NCBI GenBank assembly: GCA_029204225.1
Contig: CM055095.1
Span: 64,680,158-64,744,157 of the forward strand
Direction: 5' to 3'
Length of the DNA: 64,000 nucleotides
Source: Diphasiastrum complanatum
Taxonomy: Eukaryota > Streptophyta > Lycopodiopsida > Lycopodiales > Lycopodiaceae
Numbering within the stretch: position 1 is the stretch's first letter; every line of letters begins with the position of its first letter. Position numbers and translations under genes: made by a program. Below the pieces are notes generated by a model. That model made no database searches and was not told the origin of the DNA. It worked only from the letters and a program-made list of their open reading frames with translations. This document shows positions 1 to 10,600 of the stretch, piece by piece.

Positions 1-215
1 GTAGTTCGAGATACTTTTCGAGATATTTCGAGGTACTTTTCAAGCTATTTCGAGTTGCTTTCGAGAGTCAGTGTCTCAATCTTTGAGGTATTTTTGAGAT
101 ATTTTTGAGGTACTTTTCGAGGTTCGAGGTATTTTTCGAGGTCGGTCTCGCATCCCGCTGATTTTTTCGAAATTTTGCGAGCTTTTTGAGGCCTTTTCGC
201 TTTTCGAGCTATTTT
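1..215. repeat. Degenerate TTCGAG-rich short tandem repeat
   Basis: The stretch is built from imperfect units of about 14-17 bp resembling TTCGAGGTATTTT, for example at 5-45, 85-130 and 130-150, with drift between TTCGAG and TTTGAG. No coding potential is visible. It looks like the edge of a decayed minisatellite that continues beyond the left end of the window. Confidence 0.6.
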
Positions 216-349
216 CACGAAGGCATCGGATTTTTCACGTAGCCTTCAGAAAAAAAAAATTTGAGATATTTTTGCAAAAGATTCAGTAATTTTTGCGAAA
301 TTTCGCGACATTGGCCCTCCCCCTCCAGAAAAATGCAACACTCCCCTCC

Positions 350-591
350 CCTCCTAAAAAATGGCTCCCCCTCCAAAAAATGTCTTCCCCTCTCGAACAA
401 TGCAACACGTCGGTTGCACACTTCGGTCACGTACACACATACATCTTCCACCCGTCAACGAGGAGATACTAAATTTTCAAATCATTGGAAAATCATCGCC
501 CGTCAACGAGATACTCAATTTCCAAATCATCGACCGTCACCTAGATCTACCTCCATTGCCCGTCAACGACCGGCACTCACAACTAGTATAT

Positions 592-671
<80 letters not shown>

Positions 672-953
672 GTATACATCATAGTCCCGCAGTACCGGTA
701 CCGAGGATCCCCTCCTAAAAAATGGCTCCCCCTCCCAAAAAATGTCTTCCCCTCTCGAACAATGCGACACGTCGGTTGGCACACTCGGCCACGTACACAC
801 ATACATCTTCCACCCGTCAACGAGAGATACTAAATTTTCAAATCATTGGAAATCATCGCCCGTCAACGAGATACTCAATTTCCAAATCATCGACCGTCAC
901 CTAGATTGACCTCCATTGCCCGTCAACGACCGGCACTCACAACTAGTATATAT
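350..953. repeat. 361-bp tandem duplication, two copies
   Basis: A block starting CCTCCTAAAAAATGG at 350 recurs at 711, an offset of 361 bp. The two copies run parallel for about 240 bp with only scattered differences, to the shared CACTCACAACTAGTATAT at about 576 and 937. In copy 1 this is followed by a long TA run; in copy 2 the TA run is only a few units. Both are followed by CATCATAG and GGTACCGAGGAT. The ORFs across the region are by-products of C-rich and TA-repeat sequence and I do not call genes. Confidence 0.85.
587..676. repeat. (TA)n microsatellite with TG interruptions
   Basis: About 90 bp of alternating TA with a few TG steps lies inside copy 1 of the 361-bp duplication. Copy 2 has only a short TATATATG at the same place, so length changed after the duplication. 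Confidence 0.95.
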
Positions 954-974
954 ATGTATACATCATAGGTCCCG

Positions 975-1183
975 CGTACCGGTACCGAGGATTCCGGTAC
1001 CGCGGTACCTTACCGGTCCCAACGGTACCAAAAAAAAAAATTTACGAAAATAACAAGGGAAAAAATTTAAATTTTTTATAGTTATCTTTTTATTATGGTA
1101 ACCGCCCTGGTACCACGGATCCAAGGGCGGTACCATTGTTATGGTATCGACGGTACCATAACAACGGTACCACAGGGCACTAT

Positions 1184-1185
<2 letters not shown>
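975..1185. repeat. GGTACC-rich cluster
   Basis: Eight GGTACC hexamers occur in about 190 bp (near 981, 996, 1003, 1024, 1109, 1129, 1152 and 1166), with several nested palindromes such as CCGGTACCG. The part at 1085-1180 also carries the near-inverted pair CCGCCCTGGTACC and GGGCGGTACC. No ORF of interest is present. It may be the terminal part of a foldback element or a decayed minisatellite. Confidence 0.7.
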
Positions 1186-1234
<49 letters not shown>

Positions 1235-1260
1235 GTATACAGACATACACACACACACAC

Positions 1261-1300
<40 letters not shown>
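1186..1300. repeat. Compound (TA)n-(AC)n microsatellite
   Basis: A TA run from about 1186 to 1233 is followed by a short spacer and an AC run from about 1247 to 1300. The ORFs here with I/Y and H/T repeats are microsatellite artefacts. Confidence 0.95.
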
Positions 1301-1305
<5 letters not shown>

Positions 1306-1531
1306 TAGTATAGAGTGCCCGTTGTTGACGAGCAATGGACGGCAGACGACGCGGGCTGGCGGACGGGCGTCATCGATTATGTTTTTTTAGGTGGACTGAT
1401 AGGAGAAGGGAAGAACATATGGGGTGGGAACATAAATTCATTTTTAATGGAATGGAGGCACCCCAACCTTCTTAAATTTTTTTAGGGGCATGGAGGCACC
1501 TCCCTCCCTCTATGAGTGGTTGGTCAGCCTG

Positions 1532-1647
<116 letters not shown>

Positions 1648-1748
1648 AAACTGGGGCCCGTGGGAGGGAGGGAAGGAGGAAAAATGACTCTAGGCTCTAT
1701 ACTTCATCCATACAATATACCTCATCCACAAAGTTTTTTATATGGAGA

Positions 1749-1856
1749 TGTGTGTGTGTGTGTGTGTGCACGCACACACACATTCGATGTGTTGGGGAAA
1801 AGCTCTCTCTTCACACACACACACACACAGGCGCGCACACACACACGCACATGTGT
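1749..1856. repeat. Palindromic (TG)n/(CA)n and second CA run
   Basis: A TG run at 1749-1768 turns directly into CACGCACACACACA at 1769-1782, so the two halves can fold on each other. A second CA/CG run lies at about 1812-1856. Confidence 0.85.
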
Positions 1857-2334
1857 TTTCAAATTCCCCCTCCCCCCCTATTTTTCTCTTTTATTGTCTC
1901 TTTTGCTCCCCTCACCCCATCCCTCCTTTTTTTTTTCAACTGTGCATTTTTTGGCCCATGGATAAAAGCTTGTGGGTAACGATTTAGGAGTTAAAGCTAC
2001 TGAGTTTTGGGCTTGTGGTTCAACATTCTTGAAAATGGCAAGCTAAGATAGGAATTTGAGGATTGAAAAAAAAAAAAAAAAAGCAGTTTAAGGTAGTCAA
2101 GAAAATTTTTATGTTCATGATTTTATGGGTAAAACTTTGTAAAATTCAAAATAAATAAGAAATCCATGTAATAAAGATTATTGGCTAAAGTTTAAAGCAC
2201 ATTGAAGTGTATGAAGAAAATTAAAACCTTAACTTCAAACTTCAAATATTTGAATTTAGAGAAAAATATTTGGGGGCCACCCCCCAATTAGAGAAAGATA
2301 TTTCAATTTAGAGAAAGATATTTGGGGCCCACCC
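1857..2334. other. AT-rich spacer, no gene seen
   Basis: Pyrimidine-rich then AT-rich sequence with a poly-A run near 2067-2083. Two partial copies of a block containing AATTAGAGAAAGATATTT lie near 2260-2330. Nothing codes convincingly. Confidence 0.6.
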
Positions 2335-2512
2335 TCCCAATGCATACAATGTGCAAATGTATGGGGATATGCACTTTGCTCATACATGCATCCTTTTTCC
2401 CATACATGCATCCCTCCTCCCCAAGTTTTTTAGTTAGAAAAAGCTTATGCATGGTGAGGGGAGGAGGATGCATGGGTGCACCCCATACACATGCGCAAAA
2501 GTGTACATAAGT
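2335..2512. repeat. Small foldback (inverted repeat) element
   Basis: The left arm at about 2349-2422 contains GTATGGGGATATGCAC and CATGCATCCCTCCTCCCC (2405-2422). The right arm at 2457-2512 contains AGGGGAGGAGGATGCATG (2457-2474) and GTGCACCCCATACAC. The arms are imperfect reverse complements around a loop of about 34 bp. There is no coding capacity, so it resembles a MITE or foldback transposon. Target-site duplications were not identified. Confidence 0.5.
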
Positions 2513-2576
2513 TTAAATATATATATAATATATATAATATACATATATATAGATACATACATATATATACATACAC

Positions 2577-2837
2577 TTAGAATTTGCTTTGCACATGAAC
2601 ACAGATCATGCTACACAGACAGAAAACACTCTCCACTGCAAGCTCACATAGCAATTGTATTTCTCAAAATGAAATTACACTGTACATATAGTTGTTCACT
2701 CAGGCAACTCATGCATGACCCAGGTTGTCGTTGGCGGGACGTGTGTCCCGTCGACTTGCCTTGTGGCGAGGCCAACTGATCCTTATCCACTAATAGGAAC
2801 ACAGCACAGTAGCACAATGATTTTACTTTAATTCTAA
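2577..2837 (-). mobile_element. Copia A 3' LTR (non TG/CA ends)
   Basis: A 261-bp segment that nearly matches the LTR of Copia B at 36811-37080. Both start TTAGAATTTGC and end AATTCTAA on the plus strand, giving the inverted ends TTAGAAT/ATTCTAA. It is directly followed by a polypurine tract (read on the minus strand) and then the pol remnant, so it is the 3' LTR of a minus-strand element. The partner 5' LTR of Copia A is not present. Confidence 0.8.
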
Positions 2838-2851
2838 CTCTCTCCCTTAAA
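2838..2851 (-). promoter_or_regulatory. Polypurine tract of Copia A
   Basis: On the minus strand this reads TTAAGGGAGAGAG immediately before the LTR, the position of the plus-strand primer for reverse transcription. The same tract occurs in Copia B at 31320-31333. Confidence 0.75.
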
Positions 2852-2889
2852 GTAGAGTCTACTTTTTATACAGTCATATACATAGCTTT

Positions 2890-5800
2890 AAAGTCAATAA
2901 ACTTTAAGTACAGAAAGCTTTGATCTAAACTTATCAAACTTTTCTCCAACAAGTGGCTTAGCGAAAATATCAGCTAGTTGTTCTTTTGTGCTACAATGAA
3001 CAACATGAATTTCACGACCTCAACAGCCTCTCACGTATAAAGTGATGCTGATCTCAATGTGTTTAGTTCTCGCATGGAACACTAGATTCTTTGCTAGCTG
3101 AATGCCACTCTGACTATCGCTATGTAATGTCGTGGGACTTCATGCCAACTTCTTCCAAGATTTGTCTCAACCATATAGCTTCTGGTTCTGCACTACACAT
3201 TGCCTTATACTCTGCTTTTGTGGTGGATAGAGTAATTGTACTATGCTTTTTCTAGACTAGAAAAAAGCAACTACCACAAACCTGGAATACATACCCTGTG
3301 GTGGATCTACAATCATCATAGTCACCTCCACAATCTGCATCCACATAGCCACACAACTCAGGTAAACCATCATGCTTCCTGTAAATCAAGCCATAATCTG
3401 AAGTGCCTTTCACATAACGCAACATGCGTTAGCTGCTTCCAATGCGTTTTCCGTAGGTGCTGCCATAAACTGACTTACAATGCCAACAACATAGCATATA
3501 TCTTGTCTAGTCGTGGAAAGGTAAATCAAGCTCCCTACTAACTGTCTATACAGCATAGCATCAAATGACTATGACTCATCAAGCTTAGAAAGCTTTTTAC
3601 CTTGTTCAATAGGAGTATTTACTGGTTTGCAATCCTACAACCTAAACCTGTGCAGCAATTCTTTGACATACTTCACTTGTGTTAAACCCACTTCGTGTCC
3701 TTTTTGTCACACCTCTACTCCAAGGCAATAATGCATCAGGCTGAGATCTGTCATCTCGAATTGCTCCATGAGGTCTTTCTTAATCATGTCTATCATCTCT
3801 TGATTATTTCCCGTAATAATCACGTCATCAACATAAAGACATCAAAGCATAAGACATATAGATTTGGATCAGAATGTGTTCTTACCATCCCCTTTGAACG
3901 AAAGTAGGCATCAATCCTGTTATACCACGCACGTGGTGTCTGTTTAAGACCATAAAGCGCTTTCTTCAAGCGACATACTTTATTTTCCTGTCCCTTCGCT
4001 ACAAAGCCTTCAAGTCGATCCATGAACACTTCTTCTTCTAACTCACCATTTAGAAAAGCATATTTTCACATCCATCTGATGCAAAGGCCAACCAAAATGT
4101 GAAGCTAAAGCAACAAGTAGATGTAGAGGATTCCACTTACAAACTGACGCAAAAGGTCTCCTCATAGTCGATGCCTTTACTTTGTGCATACCCTTTGATC
4201 ACCAATCTTGCCTTGTGCTTTGCTATACTTCCATCGACAAGGTACTTAGTCATGTATACCCATTTGCAACCAATGGGTTTCTTGCCAACTGGTGGTTCTA
4301 CTATGTCCCATGTGCTATGCTTCGCAATTGACTCCATCTCCTCTCCCATGGCCTTGACCCAAATGTCATCATCATTCGCTTCACCATAAGTCGAAGGTTC
4401 TTTGCTTTGAATAATGCTAGATAAGAGAGCATAATTTGCTTCATACCTTTCAGGTTGTGTCTTCTCTCTTGTTGATCTTCATAGCTCTTCCTGGCTAGAT
4501 GATCCTGGAAAGTCATCCATGTCGCGGCTCTCCAACAATCTCTCAAACCACTTAGGGAGCTTCCTGTCAACTGATCGGCTTCCTGGTGAAAATGTATCCC
4601 AAGGTACATCCTTCTCCTTACGTTTGTCACCTGCAACTTCAATCCTTCTTGCACCAAAAGGTTTGTCCCTACCTCTCCAACCTATCTCTTGAGGTTGAGT
4701 AGTAGTATCTTGAGATGTATTCTCTTTTTCATCACTTGGAAGGTCAATGAATGGATCATCATTAGGTGGTATCCTCACTATACCATCTTTCCCACTGGAT
4801 GTCTCTATCTTCTCAGCATCCTCATCTTCATACATCTTGGATTGATCAAAGATAACATCACGGCTTGTATGGACTTTGTTTTCCACTGGATCAAAACATC
4901 TATAGTCCTTCACACGATCATCATATCCTAGGAATATACATTTGATAGCTTTTACATCAAGTTTACATCTCTCTTAGGAACGTGTACAAAGGCCTTACAT
5001 CGAAAGATTCGCAAGTGGTTCACCTTTGGCTTCTTCTTCGTGAATGCTTCCTCAGGTGTTATCTTTGGTATGGCAATGGTATGACTTCTATTTTGAAGAT
5101 AGACTGGCGTGCTGCATGCTTCTGACCAAAAATATTTTGCTAGTTTCATCTCAGCTAGCATAGATCTGGCACTTTCCACAATCATCCGATTCTTGCACTC
5201 AGCTACACCATTGAGATCAGGAGTATGAGCTTGAAATTGTCTTTTAATCCCACATTGATCACAAAGATCATTGAAGTCATTAGACTTGTACTCACCTCCA
5301 CTATCTGATCTTAGGACTTTGATCTTCCTACTTGTCTGATTTTCGACCAATGCTTTGAAGCTCTTGAGGTTTTCAAATGCATCTGATTTCTTCTTCAAGA
5401 AGTAGACCCACGTCTTATGTGACATATCATCAATAAAGGTCATGAAATAGAAGAATTTACCTAAGGACATGGTCCTCATAGGCCCGCATCAATCTGTGTG
5501 GATTAAATCCAGGATGTTCTTTTCTCTTGCAGCACCCTGTTTATTGAACTTCTCTCGATGCTGCTTCCCATATACACAAGATTCGCACATCGATTTCAAG
5601 TGATCTTCTATGGTAGGCAATCCTATTACCATCTCCAATTTTCTCATCAAACTGAGGCTTCCCAAGTTCAAGTGACCAAGCCTCTTATGCCACAACTCAG
5701 TTTGCGATGGAATGGACGATACAAGTCCATGTTGTCCCTTGATTGTAGCATTCAACCTGTACAATTTTGTATTGGGCTCTCTTACTCCATCCGCAATAAC

Positions 5801-5940
5801 TTTGAACTTTTGGTTCACATCTTTCACAAAGCAACGATCATGGGCGAATTCTACTTTCAACTTTTGATTAGTAATGACTCCAACAGAAAGTAGATTTTTC
5901 TTCAAACCTGGTACGTAAAGTATCTTCTTGATCATCCTGC
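2890..5940 (-). pseudogene. Copia A pol remnant (GAG-preIN, IN, RT, RNase H)
   Basis: Read on the minus strand, a decayed Copia polyprotein. GAG-pre-integrase lies at about 5956-5489, with ELWHKRLGHLNLGSLS. The integrase core lies at about 5479-4952, with the LRSDSGGEY motif. The post-integrase linker is at 4913-4479. Reverse transcriptase is at 4349-3820, with LYGLKQTPRAWYNR. A badly broken RNase H runs from about 3800 to 2900. Gag and protease are missing. Frameshifts and stops separate nearly every block, so it is not functional. It is closely related by eye to Copia B across its whole length, and the homology stops abruptly at about 5941, where Copia D sequence begins. The lineage is probably Tork/Tnt1-like, but that is not certain. 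Confidence 0.9.
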
Positions 5941-6543
5941 TAACAAGAACAATCATTAATGAAGGTAGGTGTACTTTCTAGCTTTACACGTGTGAAACTC
6001 TGTCTGAGTACAGACTCCAACCTGAAAATCAAGTACACCATGATAGAACCTCAAAATAATCAAAACAAATGTAGACAAATGGAGAGAATCACACAAAATT
6101 GCTTCCAAAATCAAGATTGATGTCTCACATTGATTATGACCAAATATGCCTCTATATATACACTTCTTGTAGCTCAAGGTACTGATCATGCATCAGATCT
6201 CACACGTGTGAGGATGCCTTGTCATCATCATGCAATTTTGACACTTGGATCAAACTTTTCATTTTGGGCATTTTTGGTCCAATTTCCCACTATATGTAGA
6301 TCTTCATGAAATCTTCTAGAAGCAAAAACTCGTCTAATTCAGCTATTTCCACACGTGTGAGTTGTCCTCTACACATGGGATGTGACACCTATTCAAAATA
6401 TTTGGCTCATGCAATCAATAGATTAATGCCATGTGTCATATCTCTAAAAAACTAGTTTTTGGCCATTTTAGCCACTAGAACTTGAATTAAATCATATGTA
6501 CAACATATATGATTATGGTACATGACAAGTACACCTTTTCACA
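5941..6543 (-). mobile_element. Copia D 3' LTR
   Basis: The segment lies directly 3' (minus sense) of the Copia D RNase H and polypurine tract. Its plus-strand right end is CTTTTCACA, so the minus-strand LTR begins TGTGAAAAGG. It carries palindromic CACACGTGTG-type motifs near 5986, 6205 and 6352. A minus-strand TATA-like box lies near 6153-6162. About 240 bp next to the right end match the other D LTR at 9590-10141. The exact left end is uncertain: Copia A homology stops near 5941 and no target duplication can be checked. Confidence 0.75.
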
Positions 6544-6557
6544 CTCCTCCTCAAAAA
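6544..6557 (-). promoter_or_regulatory. Polypurine tract of Copia D
   Basis: Minus strand TTTTTGAGGAGGAG abuts the LTR start TGTGAAAAGG. This is the expected primer site for plus-strand DNA synthesis. Confidence 0.75.
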
Positions 6558-6558
6558 T

Positions 6559-8215
6559 CTAGCTTGGTAGATCTAGCATAGATCTATCTATAACTCCAAG
6601 AGCCAATCTTAATTTTACAAATGGATCTTTAGGCAATGCCTTGGTGAGTATATCAGCAATGCAATCTGATGATGAAACATGAATAAGCTTGATCTCCTTT
6701 GCTTGCACTTTCTCCCTCATGAAATGATGTGAAATCTCAATGTGCTTTGTTCGAGCATGGAAGATTGGATTGTTTGCAAGTTGTTGAGCTGCTTGATTGT
6801 CACAATATATGCATGGAATGTCTTCATCCTTGATCACATATAGCTCCGCCAAAAGCCTTTTAAGCCAAAGAACCTCCTTTGTTGTTGTTGTCATAGCTTT
6901 ATACTCGGATTCTGTTGATGAAAGAGAGATGGTATCTTGCTTTTTAGAAAGCCAAGATATAGCTCCTCCACATAAGAATGTAGCAAATGCACTTACGAAT
7001 CTTCTATCCATCTTGTCACCTGCAAAACTTGAGTCCGAATATGCTCTCAAACAAATATTAGTCCTTTCATAAACTATGCCAAAGAATTTTGTAGCCGAGA
7101 TGTACCTTAACACCCTTTTTGCTCCTTTCCAATGACATATTAATGGACTTTGCATGTATTGACTCAACTTGCCAACACAAAAACTAAGATCTGGTCTAGT
7201 GATGGTTAAGTATATCAAGGAACCAATAAGCATTCTATAGGTAGTGATGTCCTCAAAGGATGCTTCGTCACTTTCCTTAGAAACTTTTACACTTAGTTCC
7301 ATAGGAGTTACAACTCCTTTATAATCAATCATGCCAAATCTTGCTAAGATTGATTGAGCATACTTAGATTGACATATGAAGGTAAAATCATTACTTCTAG
7401 TGACTTCTATTCCAAGTATAACTTTAAGAAGTTCTAGATCTACCATCTTAAATTCACTAGACAAGGAAACTTTTACATTCTTGATGCCATCTAGATCATT
7501 TCATCTTAGTATAATGTCATCAACATATAAAATTAAGATAATGATATTTCCATCATTACATTTGTAGTACAATGATGGTTCATAAGAGCTTACAACAAAT
7601 CCAATGGAAATAAGATAGGAATGCAACCTAGAGTACCATGCTCTTGGTGCTTGCTTGAGTCCATAAAAACTCTTCTTCAAGAGACACACCTTGTCTTCTT
7701 CTCCATCTTTGATGAAGCCCTCGGGTTAGCACATGTAGATTTCCTCTTCCAAGAATCCATTCAAGAAAGCATTTGTCACATCAAGTTGGAAGAGCTCCCA
7801 TTTGAAAGAAGTTGCAAGACATATGATTAATCTAATGGTCACAAACTTTGCAACAGGTGCAAAGGTTTCATCATAATCTATGCTTTTGACTTGCAAAAAA
7901 CTTTTTGCTACAAGTCTAGCTTTGTACTTATGAATGGAACCATCTTGATTATATTTCAGTCGATATATCCATTTACAAGTAAGAGGCTTCTTTCCATAAG
8001 GTAAATCAACAAGTTTCCAAGTTTGATTTTCCATTAATGCATCAAACTCTACTTGCATAGCTTTCCTCCAATATTGAGACTTATTTGCTTCCTCAAAACT
8101 AGTTGGTCTTCAAGCATAGTAGTCAAGAAAGTATAAGAGTTGAGGAGTTGAGAATCTTCCCTTTGCTCTCCTTTGTCACTATAAGTGAGCCTTGATGGCT
8201 CAATCCTTTGTAACA
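6559..8215 (-). pseudogene. Copia D reverse transcriptase-RNase H
   Basis: On the minus strand, RT starts near 8110 with an EEA...W..AM block. Then come CKWIYRLKYNQDGSIHKYKARLVAK (core at about 7990-7900), LFQLDVTNAFLNG, LYGLKQAPRAWYSR-like at about 7660, and LYVDDIIL at about 7520, the catalytic YVDD. RNase H, 7464-6559, is an open frame of 301 codons with the acidic residues in AYSDSSFAGD, SSTESEYKA and IYCDNQAAQ, and the C-terminal ADILTKALP. One stop near 7733 and a break near 7500 separate the blocks, so the polyprotein is disrupted. The stretch 8112-8215 appears to encode the linker before RT. It lies upstream of a fitting polypurine tract and LTR. Confidence 0.9.
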
Positions 8216-8826
8216 GCAAATAAGGATCCTAAAACACTTGAAATGATGAGGGAAACAATAGATTATGATTTCATAAGATTAGCACAAGTTGAACCGTCAA
8301 AAATCTATGCTTGAACCTCACTAAATGGCCCAAATCCTTGAAGAAGGCTTCACACGTGTGAGAGTACGGCCTACCACAGTCTGAGTACTGGACACTAGAC
8401 CTACATTCAATCCTATAATCATTAGTAATCACAAGTACTCAAACAATTATAAACATAGAGAGCAATTGCACCATTCTGAGAGAAAAAACATGAAATTGCT
8501 TGATTGACTTTGGTGAGATATCATCACCTATATATACATGATCCATCACGGTTTTGGGGAGGTATGAGTAGCCCTAAACCTATCCCTAATGCTAATTTTG
8601 GTGGATCTTTCATCCCTACCAAGTTAGGGTTGGAATCTTGGAGATCCCTCAACAATGCAAAAATTACCAAAAATAGCTCCTATTTTTTCTCCCTTGTATC
8701 TAAGCATAATTTGGACTCATTCCAAAGGTTCTAACACTTAGGTCTACTTGAGAACATCCTTATGAATGGAATCCTATGCTATTTGGCACGTGTGACAAGC
8801 CACATCATGACCATCTAACTATTTAC
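8216..8826 (-). mobile_element. LTR-like insertion inside Copia D
   Basis: The Copia D reading is interrupted between the linker and the RT start by about 610 bp. The insert starts TGTAACAG and ends near ATTTACA. It contains CACACGTGTG at about 8351, a minus-strand TATA box near 8530, and blocks similar to the LTR at 5941-6543. It is therefore best read as a divergent solo LTR of the same family in the same orientation. No matching 5-bp flanks were found, so the ends are approximate. Confidence 0.55.
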
Positions 8827-9577
8827 AAGTCATATGACCAAAACTAGTCAAGCTAGAATTGTGAATTTTTAACATCCTTGTCCTTGTTGATCTTCTTGGC
8901 ACCCTTGGACTTGGAGTAGGTTCCACTTGGTCTTCATCTTCATGAAGCTCCTCCTCATCCATAGCATGATCTTTGACAAGTTGAGTGTTGTTGGAAGTCA
9001 AATGTCCCTTTTTTCCACAAAAGAAACACTTTAGCTTCTTCTTGTCCTTCTTGCTCTTGCCTTTGGAACTTGATGCTCCATATTTGCTCTCCATCTCCAT
9101 GTCTTGAGTCTTCTTGGATGGAAACTTCTTCTTCTTGCCTTTCAAAGAAAAGTTAGCTTTTTCATCACCATCATTCAAAGATAAGGAACTCATCCTACTT
9201 TTGATATGAAGCATTCTACTCTCCTCACTAACAAGCACACTTTGAAGTTTTTCAATACTAGGAAGTGAATCTTGAATAGCAAAGGTTTGAACAAGATTGG
9301 AATGATCATCTCCTAATCCATTCAAAATGATTTGAACTAACTCATCATCTTTGATTTTATCATCTATAGAAGACAACTCCTTATTCAAAGATTTGATCCG
9401 AAAGACATAATTTTGGGCACTTTCACTACTTCCTTTCATGCTTTGAAGAATTTGATTCCTAAGCATGAGTATCCTTGAAGTGTTTTTGGATCCATAAATT
9501 GCTTTTAATGAATCCCATGCGTCTTTGGATCTGGTACAAGATGAGATTTTCTTCAAAAGTTCATTACTTACATTCAT
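8819..9577 (-). pseudogene. Copia D gag fused to post-integrase linker
   Basis: A 252-codon minus-strand frame. Residues 1-110 look like the UBN2-type gag of Copia elements (DAWDSLKAIYGSKNTSR, then LRNQILQSMKGSSESAQNY). Next are a lysine-rich region and a zinc knuckle CFFCGKKGHL. The final cysteine of CX2CX4HX4C is not there. Directly after the knuckle the frame passes into DEDQVEPTPSPRVPRRSTRT, which belongs to the linker after integrase. Protease and integrase (about 2 kb in a normal element) are therefore deleted in frame. The gag N-terminus is also missing, because the sequence before 9577 is already LTR. Confidence 0.85.
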
Positions 9578-9589
9578 CTTTATGCAATG

Positions 9590-10141
9590 TAATAATCTTC
9601 TAGAAGCAAAAACTCGTCTACTTCAGCTATTTCCACACGTGTGAGCTGTCCTCTACACATGGGATGTGACACCTATTCAAAATTTCTGGCTCATGCAATC
9701 ATTAGATTGGTGCCATGTCATATCTCTAGAAAACTAGTTTTTGGCCATTTTAGCCACTAGAACTTGAATTAAATCATATGTACAACATATATGATTATGG
9801 TACATGAAAAGTACACTAGTTTCACACGTGGGAACAGGCTCCACACATGTGTGTCTATCCTATATACAAGATTTTTGGCCTCTACCAAGCTTATTTTTGT
9901 ATTTTTCACAAATTTTTGGCTCGTGCAATCATTAGATTGGTGCCATGTGTCATATCTCTAGAAAACTAGTTCTTGGCCATTTTAGCCACTAGAACTTGAA
10001 TTAAATCATGTGTACAACATATATGATTATGGTACATGACAAGTAAACTAGTTTCACACGTGGGAACAGGATCCACACATGTGTGTTTATCCTATATACA
10101 AGATTTTTGGCCTCTACCAAGCTTATTTTTGATTTTTCACA
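9590..10141 (-). mobile_element. Copia D 5' LTR, truncated, with 230-bp tandem duplication
   Basis: The sequence from 9596 matches the 3' LTR at 6310-6543, so this is the other LTR. It lacks the portion that should lead into the PBS, which is not present. It contains a tandem duplication with period 230 bp, copy 1 at 9681-9910 and copy 2 at 9911-10140, both ending in TTTTTCACA. Motifs CACACGTG(G/T) and CACATGTGTG repeat in each copy. To its right the sequence changes abruptly to the gag of Copia C1. Confidence 0.75.
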
Positions 10142-10146
10142 ACTAT

Positions 10147-10446
10147 ATCTCACACTTTGTATAGTGTGCTCAAGATGTCCCAGACCTTTTTCAATGTTTG
10201 GGCCTCAGATACATGGCCGATCTGGGTATTCGTAATGTTGAGGATGATCAGCACGAAAGCCTTTCCATCCTTCAGCTTCCATTTGGCGATTGTTGCGTTG
10301 TCTGCTTCGGGTTTCCCTTATGCGACTGTAACAACGTCATACAATTCTTTAGCCATTAGTACAGTTTTCATCTTAAATTTACACAGATGGTAATTGGCTC
10401 CATCAATCTTGATCATGATACAACTGGCTTTCCCTTGGGAATCCAT
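10147..10446 (-). pseudogene. Copia C1 gag N-terminus
   Basis: The minus-strand reading from the ATG at 10446 encodes about 100 residues of Copia gag. It starts MDSQGKAS, followed by the typical DGANYHLCKFKMKTVLMAKELYDV block. An in-frame TAA follows after about 45 codons, then matching frame continues with KWKLKDGKAFVLIILNIT. It begins about 140 bp downstream of a PBS and LTR and is cut off at about 10147 by Copia D LTR sequence. The rest of this element is not present to the left. Confidence 0.75.
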
Positions 10447-10587
10447 GTGGAAGATTAGTCTAAGTGATAGGAAAGACTATCAGTGACTTAAGTATGCAAA
10501 TGTAGTGCTGAATCACAAAACAAGAAGACAATTACTCTATCGGCTAATAGAGTCTTGTACTGTGGAAGCTTATCAGGCTAGAAAAAT

Positions 10588-10600
10588 GGCTCTGATACCA
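10588..10600 (-). promoter_or_regulatory. Primer binding site, tRNA-Met type (Copia C1)
   Basis: The minus strand reads TGGTATCAGAGCC directly after the LTR end CTCCAACA. It is complementary to the 3' end of initiator tRNA-Met, the usual primer of plant Copia elements. Confidence 0.85.

Noticed and set aside
261-833. 190-codon ORF with IY repeat
   Set aside because: It spans a 361-bp duplication and a TA microsatellite, and there is no conserved sequence.
5941-10141. Copia D as a clean nested insertion into one older element
   Set aside because: The left flank is Copia A and the right flank is Copia C1, so the flanks do not belong to one interrupted element. Recombination or deletion must have joined them.
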